A stretch of 64,000 bases of DNA from Kingdonia uniflora (GCA_014058105.1 JACGCM010000679.1:930001-994000), one strand, 5' to 3'. Shown: positions 12,362-23,463, counted from the first letter of the stretch. Notes: generated by a model not told the origin, from the letters alone. A program made the numbers and translations.

Positions 12362-12663
12362 TTAAGAAAAGTCAATATCATTAATGGTGGAATACATTGA
12401 GTATGTTGGAGCCTGTGGCGAGCAGTTTTTCGTCTCCCCAGTTTTTGGCTGTTCGTCTATTATCAAACTGACTTCGCAAAGATCAGGAAGAGGGCACTTT
12501 AGTAGTTTCTTTGCCTTGCAAAGAGAACGAAGTCAATTACCAACATATCATTGCTAAGAGACATCTAACATATCATTGTTAATAGACATCTAACAGTGAT
12601 ATAATCTATCTCCTAAAAATGTTTTAATAAGTGGAACAATTTTCATTGCTGCATCTATCTTCC
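12362..12663 (-). pseudogene. Coding-like minus-strand exons, family unknown
   Basis: Two open stretches read in the minus direction. One at about 12600-12663 begins after TTTTGCAG and reads KIDAAMKIVPLIKTFLGDRL. The second at 12362-12521 begins after CTTTGCAAG and reads KKLLKCPLPDLCEVSLIIDE, ending TINDIDFS and a stop. Both have codon-like composition unlike their surroundings. They lie just downstream of the SHOC1-like fragment and could be part of the same former gene, but I could not match them to it. Confidence 0.35.
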
Positions 12664-12676
12664 TGCAAAAGATGTT

Positions 12677-13005
12677 AATCCAAATATATGCCATGCAGAT
12701 GGAGGGTGCGGCTTCATATCAGATAGAATCCCCTCTATGACGGAAGATAATGACAATATTTCATTGTCATTAGGGAGATGAGGTATAGGTAAGGATTTAA
12801 ATTAATCATCCACAAGAGCTAGCTCGTGACTTATAATTGACTCGTAAAAACTCTTCATGCCTTCTCGAAGCATTTGTTCACATGTTTCTGATTCCTTTGT
12901 AGTTTGTATGCCGAGGAAAACTTTGAAGGAGTGACAGGTATCCACATCAAGGATGTTGACCTCCTTAAGAAAATTCAAAGGATAAGGGAGCAGGTCTTAC
13001 AGCAA
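12677..13005 (-). pseudogene. Fragment resembling SHOC1 (meiotic XPF-like protein)
   Basis: The minus-strand frame reads FLKEVNILDVDTCHSFKVF, then ETCEQMLREGMKSFYESI, then SHELALVDD, a stop, FKSLPIPHLPNDNE and ILSDMKPHPPSAW. The order ILDVD, a SELA(L/F)xDD-FKSLPxP block and a KPxxxSA tail recalls plant SHORTAGE IN CHIASMATA 1, which acts with PTD in meiotic crossover formation. I base this on remembered family sequence, not a search. The in-frame stop in the most conserved block and the lack of the rest of this large protein point to a gene fragment. Confidence 0.45.
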
Positions 13006-13139
13006 CTGATTGCAACATACACAAAGAGAAGAAGCAATTAAACAGTAGCAGCATTGAAGCACTGACAAATCACCCTTTTTTTTTTTTTAAGTATACAGTT
13101 TATGAAGATCAACTCATATAACAAAAAAGACACTCAACA

Positions 13140-13470
13140 AGTAATTCAGCCATAGAGACCAAGGGAGATTCTCCAACAATTGAGAGATATACACTTCATT
13201 AGTTTATTTAGGAGAAATAACCCAATTGTGTTTTCTGTACCTTAGCTGCAGAAACATGTAGTCATCCAAATCCTTTCTGCTACGAAAGAATCTGTCCAAC
13301 CATAATAACCTTCATGGCCTTAGAATTCGATCCCAATCAAACAAGATGAAGTCTAACAGTTGTAGGTCGATCCAGCCATCTAAGAACCAGTTGTATGAAT
13401 CAAATCCATTGTGTTATCGAAGAACGGAAGCCGCGAGTGCAATGTCGCGTACAATAGCCGGTTGCCTCGT
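13140..13470 (-). pseudogene. C-terminal piece of a plant SAM-dependent methyltransferase
   Basis: Minus-strand pieces read GNRLLYATLHSRLPFFDNTM, then DLIHTTGS. After a one-base shift they continue FLDGWIDLQLLDFILFDWDR with ILRP. After another shift they read LLWLDRFF, RKDLDDYMFLQLRYRKHNWV, then ISPK, a stop and DE-like VYISQLLENLP. The order RLPFFDNTMDL, DFILFDWDRILRPGG and DDY-RKHKWV-PK is that of the putative methyltransferase family represented by Arabidopsis At1g29790. Only the C-terminal third is present, with at least two frameshifts and a stop, so it is dead. Confidence 0.7.
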
Positions 13471-13963
13471 ATTTGTCATCTGTCATTACTTCAAAAAAAT
13501 ATAAATAAAAAAATAAACGATCAAATGAAAAACTACTAGAAACAAGTATTAATAAAGCTGAGTTCTCAAGTTAATTGGTAACTTAGGAAACGAAATTAAA
13601 ACCATCAACCTGTATAATTTCTCATTAATATAAAAAATAGTTATTAGAAATAAATACCTTCACCTTGAAATCACTACCAAAAACTAAAATTAAACCAAAT
13701 TGCATTACTAAATACTACAAATAAGTGACTTAAGTCATCTGCCAGATGAATCAAACCCCCACAGTTAGGTAATGAATTAAGTGACTTAAGTCAAAATCAT
13801 TACTAAATACTACAAATAAGACTGAATTAAAACCAAATAATGAAACACATATGTAAAGCAATGATTTTCACAAGATAAACAAAACCCATTTTGAACAAAG
13901 AAAACAAAAGTAGTCAAATCCACAAATAAAAAACCACAAAACAGTAATTGGTGAAGTTCTTAC

Positions 13964-14100
13964 CTGCTCAAAGCTTAATTCTTCGTTGATTAGGGCTGAA
14001 GATTGGTCGAAACAAAACATAAAAGCAGTCTGTAAGATGGCGCCTCATCGTCGACTTGTAGTTCATCATGCCAAAACCTTTGGACTTCCAATTTCTATAT
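13964..14100 (-). other. Possible 5' leader exon ending in a strong donor site
   Basis: On the minus strand the sequence AGCCCTAATCAACGAAG leads to TTTGAGCAG followed by GTAAGAAC. A long T-rich intron-like stretch comes next. This looks like the first, untranslated exon of the former minus-strand gene whose pieces lie at 9.4-13.5 kb. No transcript evidence is available here. Confidence 0.3.
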
Positions 14101-14190
14101 CTCCTAAATCATCTCTTGGTACTCCCATAAATCTCCACAAAATTCTCTTGAGATAGAAAGGCATTAAATATGAATAGTACTTGTATTTAT

Positions 14191-14413
14191 TGAAGAAAGA
14201 CATTAAGTGTTGAAGGTATATTTGAAGTTGGTTTTGGTTATTAATTTTTTATCTAAACAAAATATAAAGGATTGGATAATATTGGTTATATATTAATTTT
14301 TAGATGATAAACATTATTATCAAATAAGAATTGTTGTAATATAGAACATGAAAGAAATATAGTCAACCTTTTGTTGGAAAAATATAGATTATCTGAAATT
14401 ACAGCGCATAATT
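14191..14413. repeat. Right copy of a distant direct repeat
   Basis: Homologous, in the same orientation, to 7121-7262, with an extra internal AT-rich segment around 14250-14325. It lies just upstream of the leader-like exon at 13964-14100. Confidence 0.6.
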
Positions 14414-15208
14414 AAATCATTAAATATTGAATAATAGTAAAAATAATAGTGAGGAATGCACTCCTATATGCTTTTAGGAGAAAGATGCAACACTTCCCAT
14501 TTGTGAACATGCATGTGCCTTCAGGATTGCATGCCTATACTTTAGGTTGCTTGCCAAAGTTTTGAGGTAGAAAAATAAAAGACTTGGCTTTGCGCTTTGA
14601 TCCGTGCTTTGTTTTTTATCAGTGCACAATCAATAGTAGCTCCACCTCTGGCTTTTAACAGCTCTAAACGGCTCTTTACTGCTTATCTTGCTTCTGATTC
14701 TTATTTATCTTTTCTATCGCTAGCTCTAAACGGCTCTTTCCACCTTCTCTTACTCTTATTTAACTCCATCGCTAGCTCAATCTACGAACATTCCGAAGGA
14801 GTAGAGACCACTGTTTAAAAAAAGAAGGAATGAAAGCAAGGATTTTACTTAAGATGAAAAATCTACTAGAAGTAGTTTAGGAAAGGATCGGGAGTGTGTT
14901 TTGGGCGAAATGGACCTTATAGGTTAAATGCCTTGGATCAACAGGTTTGAGACCGTTTAGTTCATAAGGACATACTAATCCATTAAAAGAGACCTCATAT
15001 ACTGCTTATATCATAACTTACCTGCAAATGGATCCTTAATTTTTAATGCTCACTGCAACTGAAGTAAAGAGCCAATATATAGATAGTTTTCAAGTTTCGA
15101 ACATATGAATGAAGATCGTCCAAAATCAACTGAATAAGGGAAAGATAGGATACCAGCATGACATGAAAAAGAATCTGGCCTTGTTTGATGCGCACTCCCC
15201 ACAAACCC
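14414..15208. other. No supported gene
   Basis: Intergenic sequence. The ORFs at 14597-14818 (plus) and 15043-15264 (minus) have no family features. Part of this stretch is presumably the former 3' untranslated region of the desaturase pseudogene. Confidence 0.5.
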
Positions 15209-16300
15209 TCAACCATGGGTGTTGACAGTTTCCCATAACAAATTCTTTCGGATCGGATAAGCAAGGTCTCGAGCTTGTATCGCGGCAGCTCTGAGAGTTC
15301 TAAGAGTCCTCTTATTTTCCTCCAAGAATGAATAGCTCATATAAGGCAAATTATGTTTCCTACACAGATCCTTCACAAGGGGCAAAATCTTCCTCAATTA
15401 GCCACGGGACAACCTTGGAAACCACCATGAATGGTGCTCAACCTAAAATTGCAAACCACCATGAAACCAATCCATCCAAGTCAAACAAGAGATATCAATC
15501 GACCCTTGAGTATACTTCTCAAACCAATTAATTGAACGAGGGGGTCCAACATAAACATTCACAGAGAAATGATTCAAACAAAACTGAACATGTTGAATCC
15601 CAGAAACCACAAAACTCGCTAGCACATACATAACTCTCTCTTGCCAATTAGGTAATGTCAAAACCAACAGAGAAAACCAAACCCAAAAAACACAAAGCCC
15701 CAAGAAATCCAACGGGCGATTAGGATATCTTCTTTTCGAGGTTACCAAAAGCAGGTATTGTAAAAAAAAAAATTAACGCGAGCAGCCGCCAATACAGGGT
15801 AAAATGACAAATGTTGGTAACTAATTAGAAACCTAGAAACACTATCAAAAGTCATCTTTTTACCATAGAAATATGACGTAAGGGATTCAAAGATAGTCAG
15901 AGATACAGCTAAGAATGGAATGTGTTGAAGATCAGGATTATAATCCAAACTATTCACCGCGATATGATGTGCAGTATGAGTCCATTTCCACCATCTAATG
16001 TTAATCCCTGTAAACAATTCCCAGTCAAAACCTGCATAAATCGATTCAATTTAGGCGTATACATGATATTATAATGCCCATAAATCTGCATCCAAACCAT
16101 ACCCAACAAATACCAGAACCAAGATGGACCAACACATTATCAGAACAAACCACCATTAGCACAACAATACTCATCAAAAGCATCATACAAATAATACTCA
16201 TAAAGATCCCATCCAACAAATCCCCTAGTTCAAAAATTACCCTCGAAAATAGAATTACTAGAGAATTAACCTCAATGCCCTTAGGTTGAAATGAAAACCA
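15209..16300 (-). pseudogene. Delta-8 sphingolipid desaturase (SLD-like), broken
   Basis: The functional family is a cytochrome b5-fused ER enzyme that desaturates sphingolipid long-chain bases. In order on the minus strand are CSDNVLVHLGSG, WYLLGMVWMQIYGHYNIM, LTGNCLQGINIRWWKWTHTA, HHIAVNSLDYNPDLQHIPFL, KRRYPNRPLDFLG, HVQFCLNHFSVNVYVGPP, RKILPLVKDLCRKHNLPY and the terminal NLLWETVNTHG with its stop. Histidine box 1 (HDxGH) is changed to QIYGH. The third box QLEHH is a stop followed by VEHH. A frameshift sits in an 11-base A run at about 15761-15771, and further stops follow. The b5 domain is missing or unrecognisable. Family members are often intronless, so retroposition cannot be inferred from the lack of introns. 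Confidence 0.88.
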
Positions 16301-17296
16301 AATCAGGCATATCTTCGATTGATCCTTCGAAAATCAAGGATTGAGCAGGGAAGATTGAGAGGAGGGATTCAAACTGAGGGGAGGGAGTAGTGTTGATTGA
16401 GAGGAGTGATTCGAGCATTGTTGATTGAGAAAGACTGAAGTTTGTCATATCATTTGGCTTTAAAGCTTAAAACTAATGTTGGTTGACTGAAAATATAGGC
16501 TAAATCGACAGATAATTTCGCAGTTTTGAAGTTTAAACTAAGTCTGAAATTTCTGGTGGGATCCGACGGCTGGGACTTAATTTTAAAGAATAGAATAGAT
16601 TCGAGCGGCCTAAATAATCCTCGACTCACGAGAGATGGGTAACGAACGGCTGAGATCGATAAATGGGTGATGAGTTAGTCTCTTAGGTTTAGGTTTAGGT
16701 GTATAGATAGAAGATTAGCTTCTTGACAATATAATATAAGATATATAAAAGCATCCACAACTGCCTCTTTTAAATAGGGAGTCGTTTTGGGAAGTTTGAA
16801 ATCATACTTATTCCTAATTCCTATCAACAAAACAACTTCCTTTAATAAAGAAGCAAAGTCAAAAGTAAATATGCCACATAAAACAAAAACCACTTAAATA
16901 AATTATTTTAGATTAAGTGCTGAAGAACACCTTCTTTTACCTCGTTTGAATTATTTTCTTCTTTTTATGCTTGATCCGGCTGGTAAGTTATCACAAATTA
17001 TCAACATACCACACAATCCTACTATAATAAGTTTTAAGCAAATGTAATGAAAGAAACCCTGCAGCCGTTCTGCGTGAACCTCATGTCAACGCCCAGACTT
17101 TTCACACATGTCGTTATACCTCATTTCCATATCCCCGTGGAAATATTTTCCGTATGACTTGCAGTAGATTTCTATCCTTTATAACATCTTTCACCGTATG
17201 ATTTCTCGTGCCCTTTTCCTCTTACTTGATCCCCATAGATAGATTTTGAATAACTAATAGTTGTCTATGAAGATCCCACCAATAACTCCATTTCCT
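16301..17296. other. No supported gene
   Basis: Former upstream region of the desaturase pseudogene, with repeated TTGATTGAGAGGAG-type phrases at 16350-16430, then AT-rich sequence. The ORF at 16675-16893 (minus) has no recognisable domain. Confidence 0.5.
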
Positions 17297-17640
17297 TTAT
17301 TTCAACTTGTGCCCAAAATCCATCAGTACACCATTAATATTACAAAGAAAAAAATAATCTCTTGAGGATTTCTTCTTGCTAGTACAATCCCTCGCAGCAA
17401 CCTCAAAGCAACCATCATGATATAGTAACCTTATGACCTCAGTATGAAAATTAGAATCCAGATAAACCTCAAATGCAAAGTCATAAGGAAACCATCAGCA
17501 ACACAAAAGCACCACAATTAACTTGACTACCAGCCTAATTAATACCACGAACATGATTTACATGACCTTTGAACCAAATATTATCAATGTTACTTCGAGG
17601 TGAAAACTTGCTCAAATATGAGTTTGGACTATTTTCGGGC
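17297..17640 (-). pseudogene. Coding-like minus-strand fragment, family unknown
   Basis: The frame reads WFKGHVNHVRGIN, a stop, AGSQVNCGAFVLLMVSL, and after one base shift DFAFEVYLDSNFHTEVIRLL and YHDGCFEVAARDCTSKKKSS. It then continues RDYFFLCNINGVLMDFGHKL and K before a stop at 17297. Sixty open codons in a row with normal amino acid make-up suggest real protein ancestry. I do not recognise the family. Confidence 0.35.
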
Positions 17641-17847
17641 ATTTCTTTAACCTAGTTAAACATGTGCTTTCTTACGCTCCCTCAGTGGTACGTCAAGCCG
17701 CATCTTTGGTGTACTTATTTGGGCTAGAGGGTTTACTTAATGGAGCCTCATTCGGGGCCTCAATTGTAATGGATATTAATCCCTCAAAATCATTCAATCA
17801 AACCCAACATCATCCTCCGTATCTCAAAAATATAGACAATGGCAGAT

Positions 17848-18626
17848 TGTCACGGCCAAGCCCGGGTCTACCTCTACAGTGCCCAGAGCACAGCGGAATA
17901 AGTGAGCGTGCGGCATACACGCACGTACGGTTGGCGTGTACCAGCCCTCTTCACGGGCACGGCGCGCCAGTGGAATCAACCTACAGATGCTAAAGGGACA
18001 TCCGGATAATCATGGATACTCGTGAGGGGTTATCGAACATGTATTCGGTATAGGCAACAACACTCTCTCGTGACGCGCACGAGGTACGGAAAGCACACCT
18101 GTCCTGTAGTGGATCAGGGTAGCTCAATATGCCGGGTTCCAGATATGAGACATGTATATCTCAAGGGGAGACGAGCCTAGACTGGTTACAGAGTCCATTT
18201 ATAGGGTCGGTGCATCTCGGGTAGCCCGTGGGGCATAGCGGCTTCATATACAGCCCTCTCTGGAAAAGCGGCCCGCATTGCGAGGCAATGTCCCCTAGCC
18301 TTCCCTAGGCCTAGGAGAACTCATGACTTTCTCTTATAGATAGCCCATGAGGCGGGGTCCTTGATGACCAAGCATTAAAGATTTTTTAGTCATGGGGAGG
18401 ATTGGACAAGGTTCCTCCTTAATATAGCTACTAAGTAAATAGTTAAATTTCAAAAGGAAACGTTGAAACTAGAGACGAAGCGTACTGGCAATTTTCGCCC
18501 CCTTAACCGAATCCGTTTTTTGACGAAACTTGGCGTACAACTATATTAGGATATAGAGAACATATATCCAAGGTCAGATCTCAAAACGCTCGGGTGGATT
18601 TGGCCAACGTTCGGTAGGCCGTCACA
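17848..18626 (+). mobile_element. Solo LTR of a Ty3/gypsy-type element, 779 bp
   Basis: The segment begins TGTCACGGCC and ends GGCCGTCACA, so it has near-inverted TG...CA ends. The flanking five bases are CAGAT on the left and CAGGT on the right, a target duplication with one mismatch. It is much richer in G and C than its surroundings, and no coding sequence or second LTR is present. This is what remains after recombination between the two LTRs of an inserted element. Orientation is uncertain because the ends are nearly symmetrical. Confidence 0.65.
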
Positions 18627-18720
18627 CAGGTAAAGTTTGAACTTGGAAAGATAAAAAGTAGGGTTTCGGATTAGGAGAGAGTGATTGCAGCATACAGGAT
18701 ATCTTTTTTCAGTTTTATAA

Positions 18721-19132
18721 GAGCATCTCCAACAAAAAAGTATGTTGTTCCGGTTTACTATACCGGTATTCCCGAATCGCAACTGTTTTGGTCCAACAGT
18801 AAATTACGTTTTTTTTTTCTTGGGCACTTAACAGTTCAGCGCCTAACACCAAAAAACCAAATGATATGTATTTTTTCTTGGGCGCTGAACGGTTCAGCGC
18901 CTAACGTCTATTAATTATTACTTTTTCCCCTAGACAACTATATTTAAAAAATTGTTAGGCGCTGAACGATTCAGCGCCTAGGCGGTATACGCATACTTCT
19001 CACCAAGTTCAGGTTTCGCATACTTTGGAGGGGTATGGGGGTGAGTATGCTGAACACCATACCCCTGTTAGATGGGTTTTTTGCAAGAGTATGGGAAAAC
19101 CTTAACAGCATACCACTCTGTTGAAGATGCTC
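18721..19132. mobile_element. Tourist-type (PIF/Harbinger) MITE with internal palindromes
   Basis: The ends are GAGCATCTCCAACA and TGTTGAAGATGCTC, 13 of 14 bases inverted, and TAA flanks both sides, the usual Harbinger target duplication. Inside are three copies of a palindromic unit with arms GGCGCTGAA and TTCAGCGCC (near 18823, 18880 and 18958). The first copy is degenerate and reads GGCACTTAA on its left arm. There is no coding sequence. ORFs at 18681-18914 and 18971-19198 are incidental. Confidence 0.85.
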
Positions 19133-19738
19133 TAAGAATACATTAAGACTAACTGGTACACTACCCTCAAAGCATTTTGTTATTTGCAGGTTGAACAATG
19201 ATTTGGTTTCTAACCGTAAGTATTCTGCTAATCTCCTAACAAATTTAGAGCCACTAATTGATATTTCTGTAAATCGGTTTCTCTTTGGTTCTTGCGCAGG
19301 TTGACAGTGTGGTTACTGTCCACTGGACCGAGTTTTAGTGAGAAAGCGTTATTGACGTTAGACTATGCAGTGTGGAAGATTATGCCTTCAAAATGCAGAT
19401 AATATCATGATCGTTTACTTAATAAATTAGTACTAATGGCAAGAAACTAGATTTTCAGAACAAACCGAATGAGTGACAAACAGAGTCTCAGTGATGTTTC
19501 TATTATTCTGTTATTAATATAATTCATTACAGAACAATTTAGAGTAACAACACAACCCAAAAGTTGAAAACTTCATGTTTTAAAATCCATTTTCGATGAA
19601 ATACTCAAGCCGGGTTCTTGTTCAATGGAAGTCCTCAAGTGATCTTACAGGTATTTATTTCTTGATACGGCATGAACATGTTGTCTATATTTCATGCTAG
19701 AACAACTCACCTCACATCCTTAATTGTACAGTTACATA

Positions 19739-21967
19739 TCATTTTATTCTTGGAGTAATATGGGCGTGCAACGGATTTTTCATCACCATTGTGAACTCTT
19801 GCTTTTCAGATAAATCGATATCATCTCCAGTTACAGCTGTCCATTCAAAGTCCTTCACCAAATTAGCCACAAAATACTCTAGATGAAGCATTGCCAAAGT
19901 TAGCCCAGGACAAATCCTCCTCCCAACACCAAACGGCATCATCTTAACCTCTCTACTTCCCGTTACATCAAAATTTTCTCCTTCGCCCAAGAACCTCTCA
20001 GGTTTGAACTCCATCGGATCCTCCCATACCTTTGGGTCCCACCCAATCTCTGCAACCATGAAATTCACTACAGCATTCTTCGGTACATCGTAACCGTCCA
20101 ACTGTGTATCTTCTGCCACCGCATGAGGTAGTACAAAATGTCCTGGTGGATGACGTCGCAATCCTTCCAGGACCACAGCTTTCAAGTATGTCAGCTTGTG
20201 AAGATCTTCCTCCTTGATCTCATCATCAGTATCTGATCCAACTACTTTGATCTCCTCGAACAACTTGGATTGAATCTCAGGGTGTTTCACGAGATTAGCC
20301 ATGATCCACTGCAATGCTGTGGACGTAGTATCCGTACCTGCGGTAATTGAAAGCAAACTTTACGTAAGAATGAACATGTAGTATATTGGCACCCACTACA
20401 GAAAAATAGCTAGATTTGGCAGTATTAGCACTAAATGAATTACCATCTTCAGAAATCCATAGGCATACCCTCCAAGCTAAAAAGTGGTAGTAAGAGTGGT
20501 TAGTTGTGAACAAGTTTAAAGTTGCAGTTTATTAGCTAAGCCATATGAGGGCCTAAGAACATCTACAGCAAAAAAGCAAGTATGAAGCTTGGACTGGAAA
20601 GCACATAAAGGAGCCGAAAATTGTGCTCTGGAATAGCGGTTAGGCTTTCTTGGGTTGGGAACAAAAAATCAAAGGTTAAAATGTTTAGCAGTCAATTACC
20701 GAATAGAAAAGACAGATACTTAAGTCTTATGCGTGTGCCAATTATTACTGTGTTTGGACTCAATACACAGTTTTCTGTTCTAATCGCCCATGTACATATC
20801 ATATTCAGAAAATATATATTTGGCCTAGACCCTGTCAATCTAAAAAAAATAAAACAAAACATTTGGAAACAATAGACAAATTAAGAATATAGTAATATTT
20901 GTTAAATATATAAAATAATAGCGTAAAACATAGTCTACAAAGATGAGATTATATTAAATAAAAGAGAGAATGAAAATTATAATTATTTAAGTGGGGCATG
21001 TCATGTGTGATAAGTTGAGAGTGTATTAAACGCCAAAAATACATAGGTCGTTACCCGCATTTAAAAACTCGGAGCACAACGTCACAATCTCCCCTTCCGT
21101 CAGCTTTCTATCTCCTTCCTCCGGCAACGTCAGGCTCAAGAGACTGTCCACGTATCCAACAATGACGTCATCACCTATCATCTCTTCTAATTTATCGCGC
21201 CGATATCTCACCAACGGAACCAAAACACTCTCCTGATTTCTCCTCAACTCGTACAACTGTATCCACCTTTTTCGGAACAATATCTTTCCCAATCTCGGGA
21301 GAAAATTGAGAATATTGAATCGCCGTAAATTCAACAGAGAATCTCGTTGCACCTTCTCAATTTCTCGGATAGTTTTCTCGTCTACTCTCTCTCCGAAACA
21401 CATTAGTACTAGTAAACAAAACATTGCGTATTGGAAATGATCCATCACTTTAACGGCTTCTAACCTGGAATTCGAAACCCCCTGTTTGAGTATCTCGAGG
21501 ACCCATTTACGGGCAGGTGAGTAAGACTTGACCCGAGAGGGGTGAAGGATTTGGGCAGTGAGGTTACGGCGTAAGAGGCGCCAGAGAGGACCGTAACCAG
21601 CAGATGATATATTGTGTTGGTTGCTGCTAAATAGTTTTGTTGATTCGGGAACAGGTGGACGGTCAGCGAAGATGGACCCACTTTGAATCAAGGCTTTATG
21701 TGCAAGATCATGTGATGAGATAAAGATGACCTTGCGGTGACCGATTGGAACGGTCACGATGGGACCGTATTTGGATTTGAAGGTGCGGAGGATGGCTTGG
21801 ATTTCCGAGAAGGATTTACAGAGCCATATGATGTTTGTGAATATGGGAATTGATGGTGGGCCTGGTGGTAGGTTTGTGTGTTTACGTTTCTTGTATGAGA
21901 TGAGTAGATAGTATAGAGAGAAACAAACGAGGATGAGGGTCACAAATGAGGAGAGAGGATTCTCCAT
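19739..21967 (-). CDS. Cytochrome P450, CYP89A-like, two exons
   Basis: Haem-thiolate monooxygenase of the plant CYP89A family, anchored to the ER by an N-terminal helix (about residues 4-24). Exon 1 spans 21055-21967 and exon 2 spans 19739-20337. The intron has GT at 21054 and CAG before 20337. The join restores [13 protein letters not shown], the oxygen-binding I-helix. Total 1512 bases, 503 residues, normal for the family. Visible landmarks are the proline hinge [17 protein letters not shown] in the C helix, EGLRRHPP (ExxR), FKPERF, and the haem loop [11 protein letters not shown] with its cysteine ligand. The ATG at 21967 is chosen over one 24 codons upstream because it starts directly at the membrane anchor. 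All key residues are intact. In Arabidopsis, CYP89A9 acts in chlorophyll breakdown; the substrate of this copy cannot be told from sequence. Confidence 0.93.
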
Positions 21968-22002
21968 TAATGCTCTCTTTTTGGTGTGTGTCTGTGCTGT
22001 TG

Positions 22003-22010
22003 TATTTATG
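22003..22010 (-). promoter_or_regulatory. Possible TATA box of the P450 gene
   Basis: CATAAATA on the minus strand lies 36 bases upstream of the chosen ATG. If used, the 5' leader would be very short, so the real promoter may be further upstream. Confidence 0.3.
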
Positions 22011-22224
22011 GGAGAGCTGAGGTTATCCTTAGATACCACCTGCTGTTGAAATCATTCTCAAAAAATTTGGGAATAAAAAAATAATAAAGGAGTTTTTCCC
22101 TGTTACAGTACACAACTACATGTGGTTTTTGGGATTTACAAATACGAATGTCCGAAATAATAATAAAAAATTAAAACTTATTTTAAAATAATATATCAAG
22201 CCACGTGTCATTACCGCATATTCA

Positions 22225-22800
22225 AAAAATAATGTCATTTGTTCAACAAAACTTTGTCATTAGATCAGCAATCAATATCATTTGTTAAAAAATCTTTGTT
22301 ATTTATTTTTTTAGAACTTTCTCATTTATTCATAAATCTGTCATTTATTTTCTCAAAAGTTTCTCATTTGTTCAGAATTATTTGTCATTTGCTTTACCAT
22401 AACTTTGTCATTTGTTCATAAAACTTTGACATTTGTTTCAATGCAACTATAATAATTGTATTGAATGACAAATAAAATGTTTTACCAAAACAGATTATAG
22501 TTTTTCCAAAAACAAATAATAACTTCTTTCAAACAAATGACAAATGACAGTGTCGTAAAGTTTAATAACATATGACAAATCTAGTTGTTTGAGGACACAA
22601 AAGAATATCTCTTCTCTTAATTTTTGTCAACCTCTCTATCTCTCGTGACTATTTCATAAAATATTTTACATTATAGAGCTGTGATAAGTATGAATGACAA
22701 ATGATATATTTTACCAAAACAGATTATAGTTTTTCCAATAACAAATAACAAATTCTTTAAAACAAATGACAAATGACAATTACTTTTAAGAGGTATTGGT
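22225..22800. repeat. Degenerate TTTGTCATTTGTTC repeats, both orientations
   Basis: From 22225 to about 22440 the motif TTTGTCATTTGTTC and variants recur every 20-30 bases. From about 22460 the complement, AACAAATGACAAATGACA, takes over, so the region could fold back on itself. A 65-base phrase starting TTTTACCAAAACAGATTATA occurs twice in direct orientation, near 22481 and 22709. It lies upstream of the P450 gene. Confidence 0.7.
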
Positions 22801-23334
22801 GATCAATCATTAAAAATCTTAGTGAAACTAAACAAATGGGTTTGTTAAGCCCTGTTTGGCAACTTATAAAAGACCAACCCAATTTTTTTTTATTGTTTAA
22901 TAATTTTATCTACTTTTGTTACATTGTTTATTACTAAAAGTCTTTGTCAATTATTCAATGTAGGAATATAAAATGTTATAATTACTTTTAAGAAGTGTGT
23001 AATCATAATAGGGAATAGACTACTCAACAACTTTAGTATGTATAGTTTCTCTTTATCATTCGTTTAGAAATCTTTGTAATTTTTTTGTTATAGTTTTGTC
23101 ATTTGTTCAATAATCTTTGTGATTTGGTAGTTTTATTATTGTGGCGGATTAGACTATTCATCAACATTTAATGTTAGAGAATAGGGGTGGCAGTTATGGA
23201 GTAGTAGGTGGGACCAGTATCGATTTGTTAATTTTAGTATCGATTTTGAAAGAGGCTTGTTAAAGTATCGATTTTATAAAGTTGGCATAAAGTAGTATTT
23301 ATTCTCATAATTTTCGTTTTAAATGTTAGCCCTG
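22801..23334. other. No gene; more degenerate repeats
   Basis: AT-rich. Phrases such as AATTACTTTTAAGA recur near 22781 and 22981, and more TTTGTCATTTGTTC-like motifs occur at 23090-23120. AGTATCGATTTT is repeated near 23215-23270. Confidence 0.5.
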
Positions 23335-23463
23335 GTTTTGAGAAAAAACAAAAACTTAATAGCTAAGTATACTTATAGATTTATTTAAACTTAAAATGGA
23401 GCGTAGTCAAAATAAATCTAGAAGTATACTTAGCCATTAAGTTTTTGCTTTTTCTTCAAACAC
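23335..23463. repeat. Fold-back element with arms of about 52 bases
   Basis: The left arm 23335-23386 and right arm 23410-23463 are near-perfect inverted copies. For example, CTAAGTATACTTATAGATTT on the left matches the complement of AAATCTAGAAGTATACTTAG on the right with a single mismatch. The loop is about 23 bases. A transcript would form a long hairpin. It may be a very small MITE or a remnant of one. Confidence 0.8.

Noticed and set aside
17664..17993. Plus-strand ORF of 109 codons
   Set aside because: It runs across the left border of the solo LTR and has no domain.
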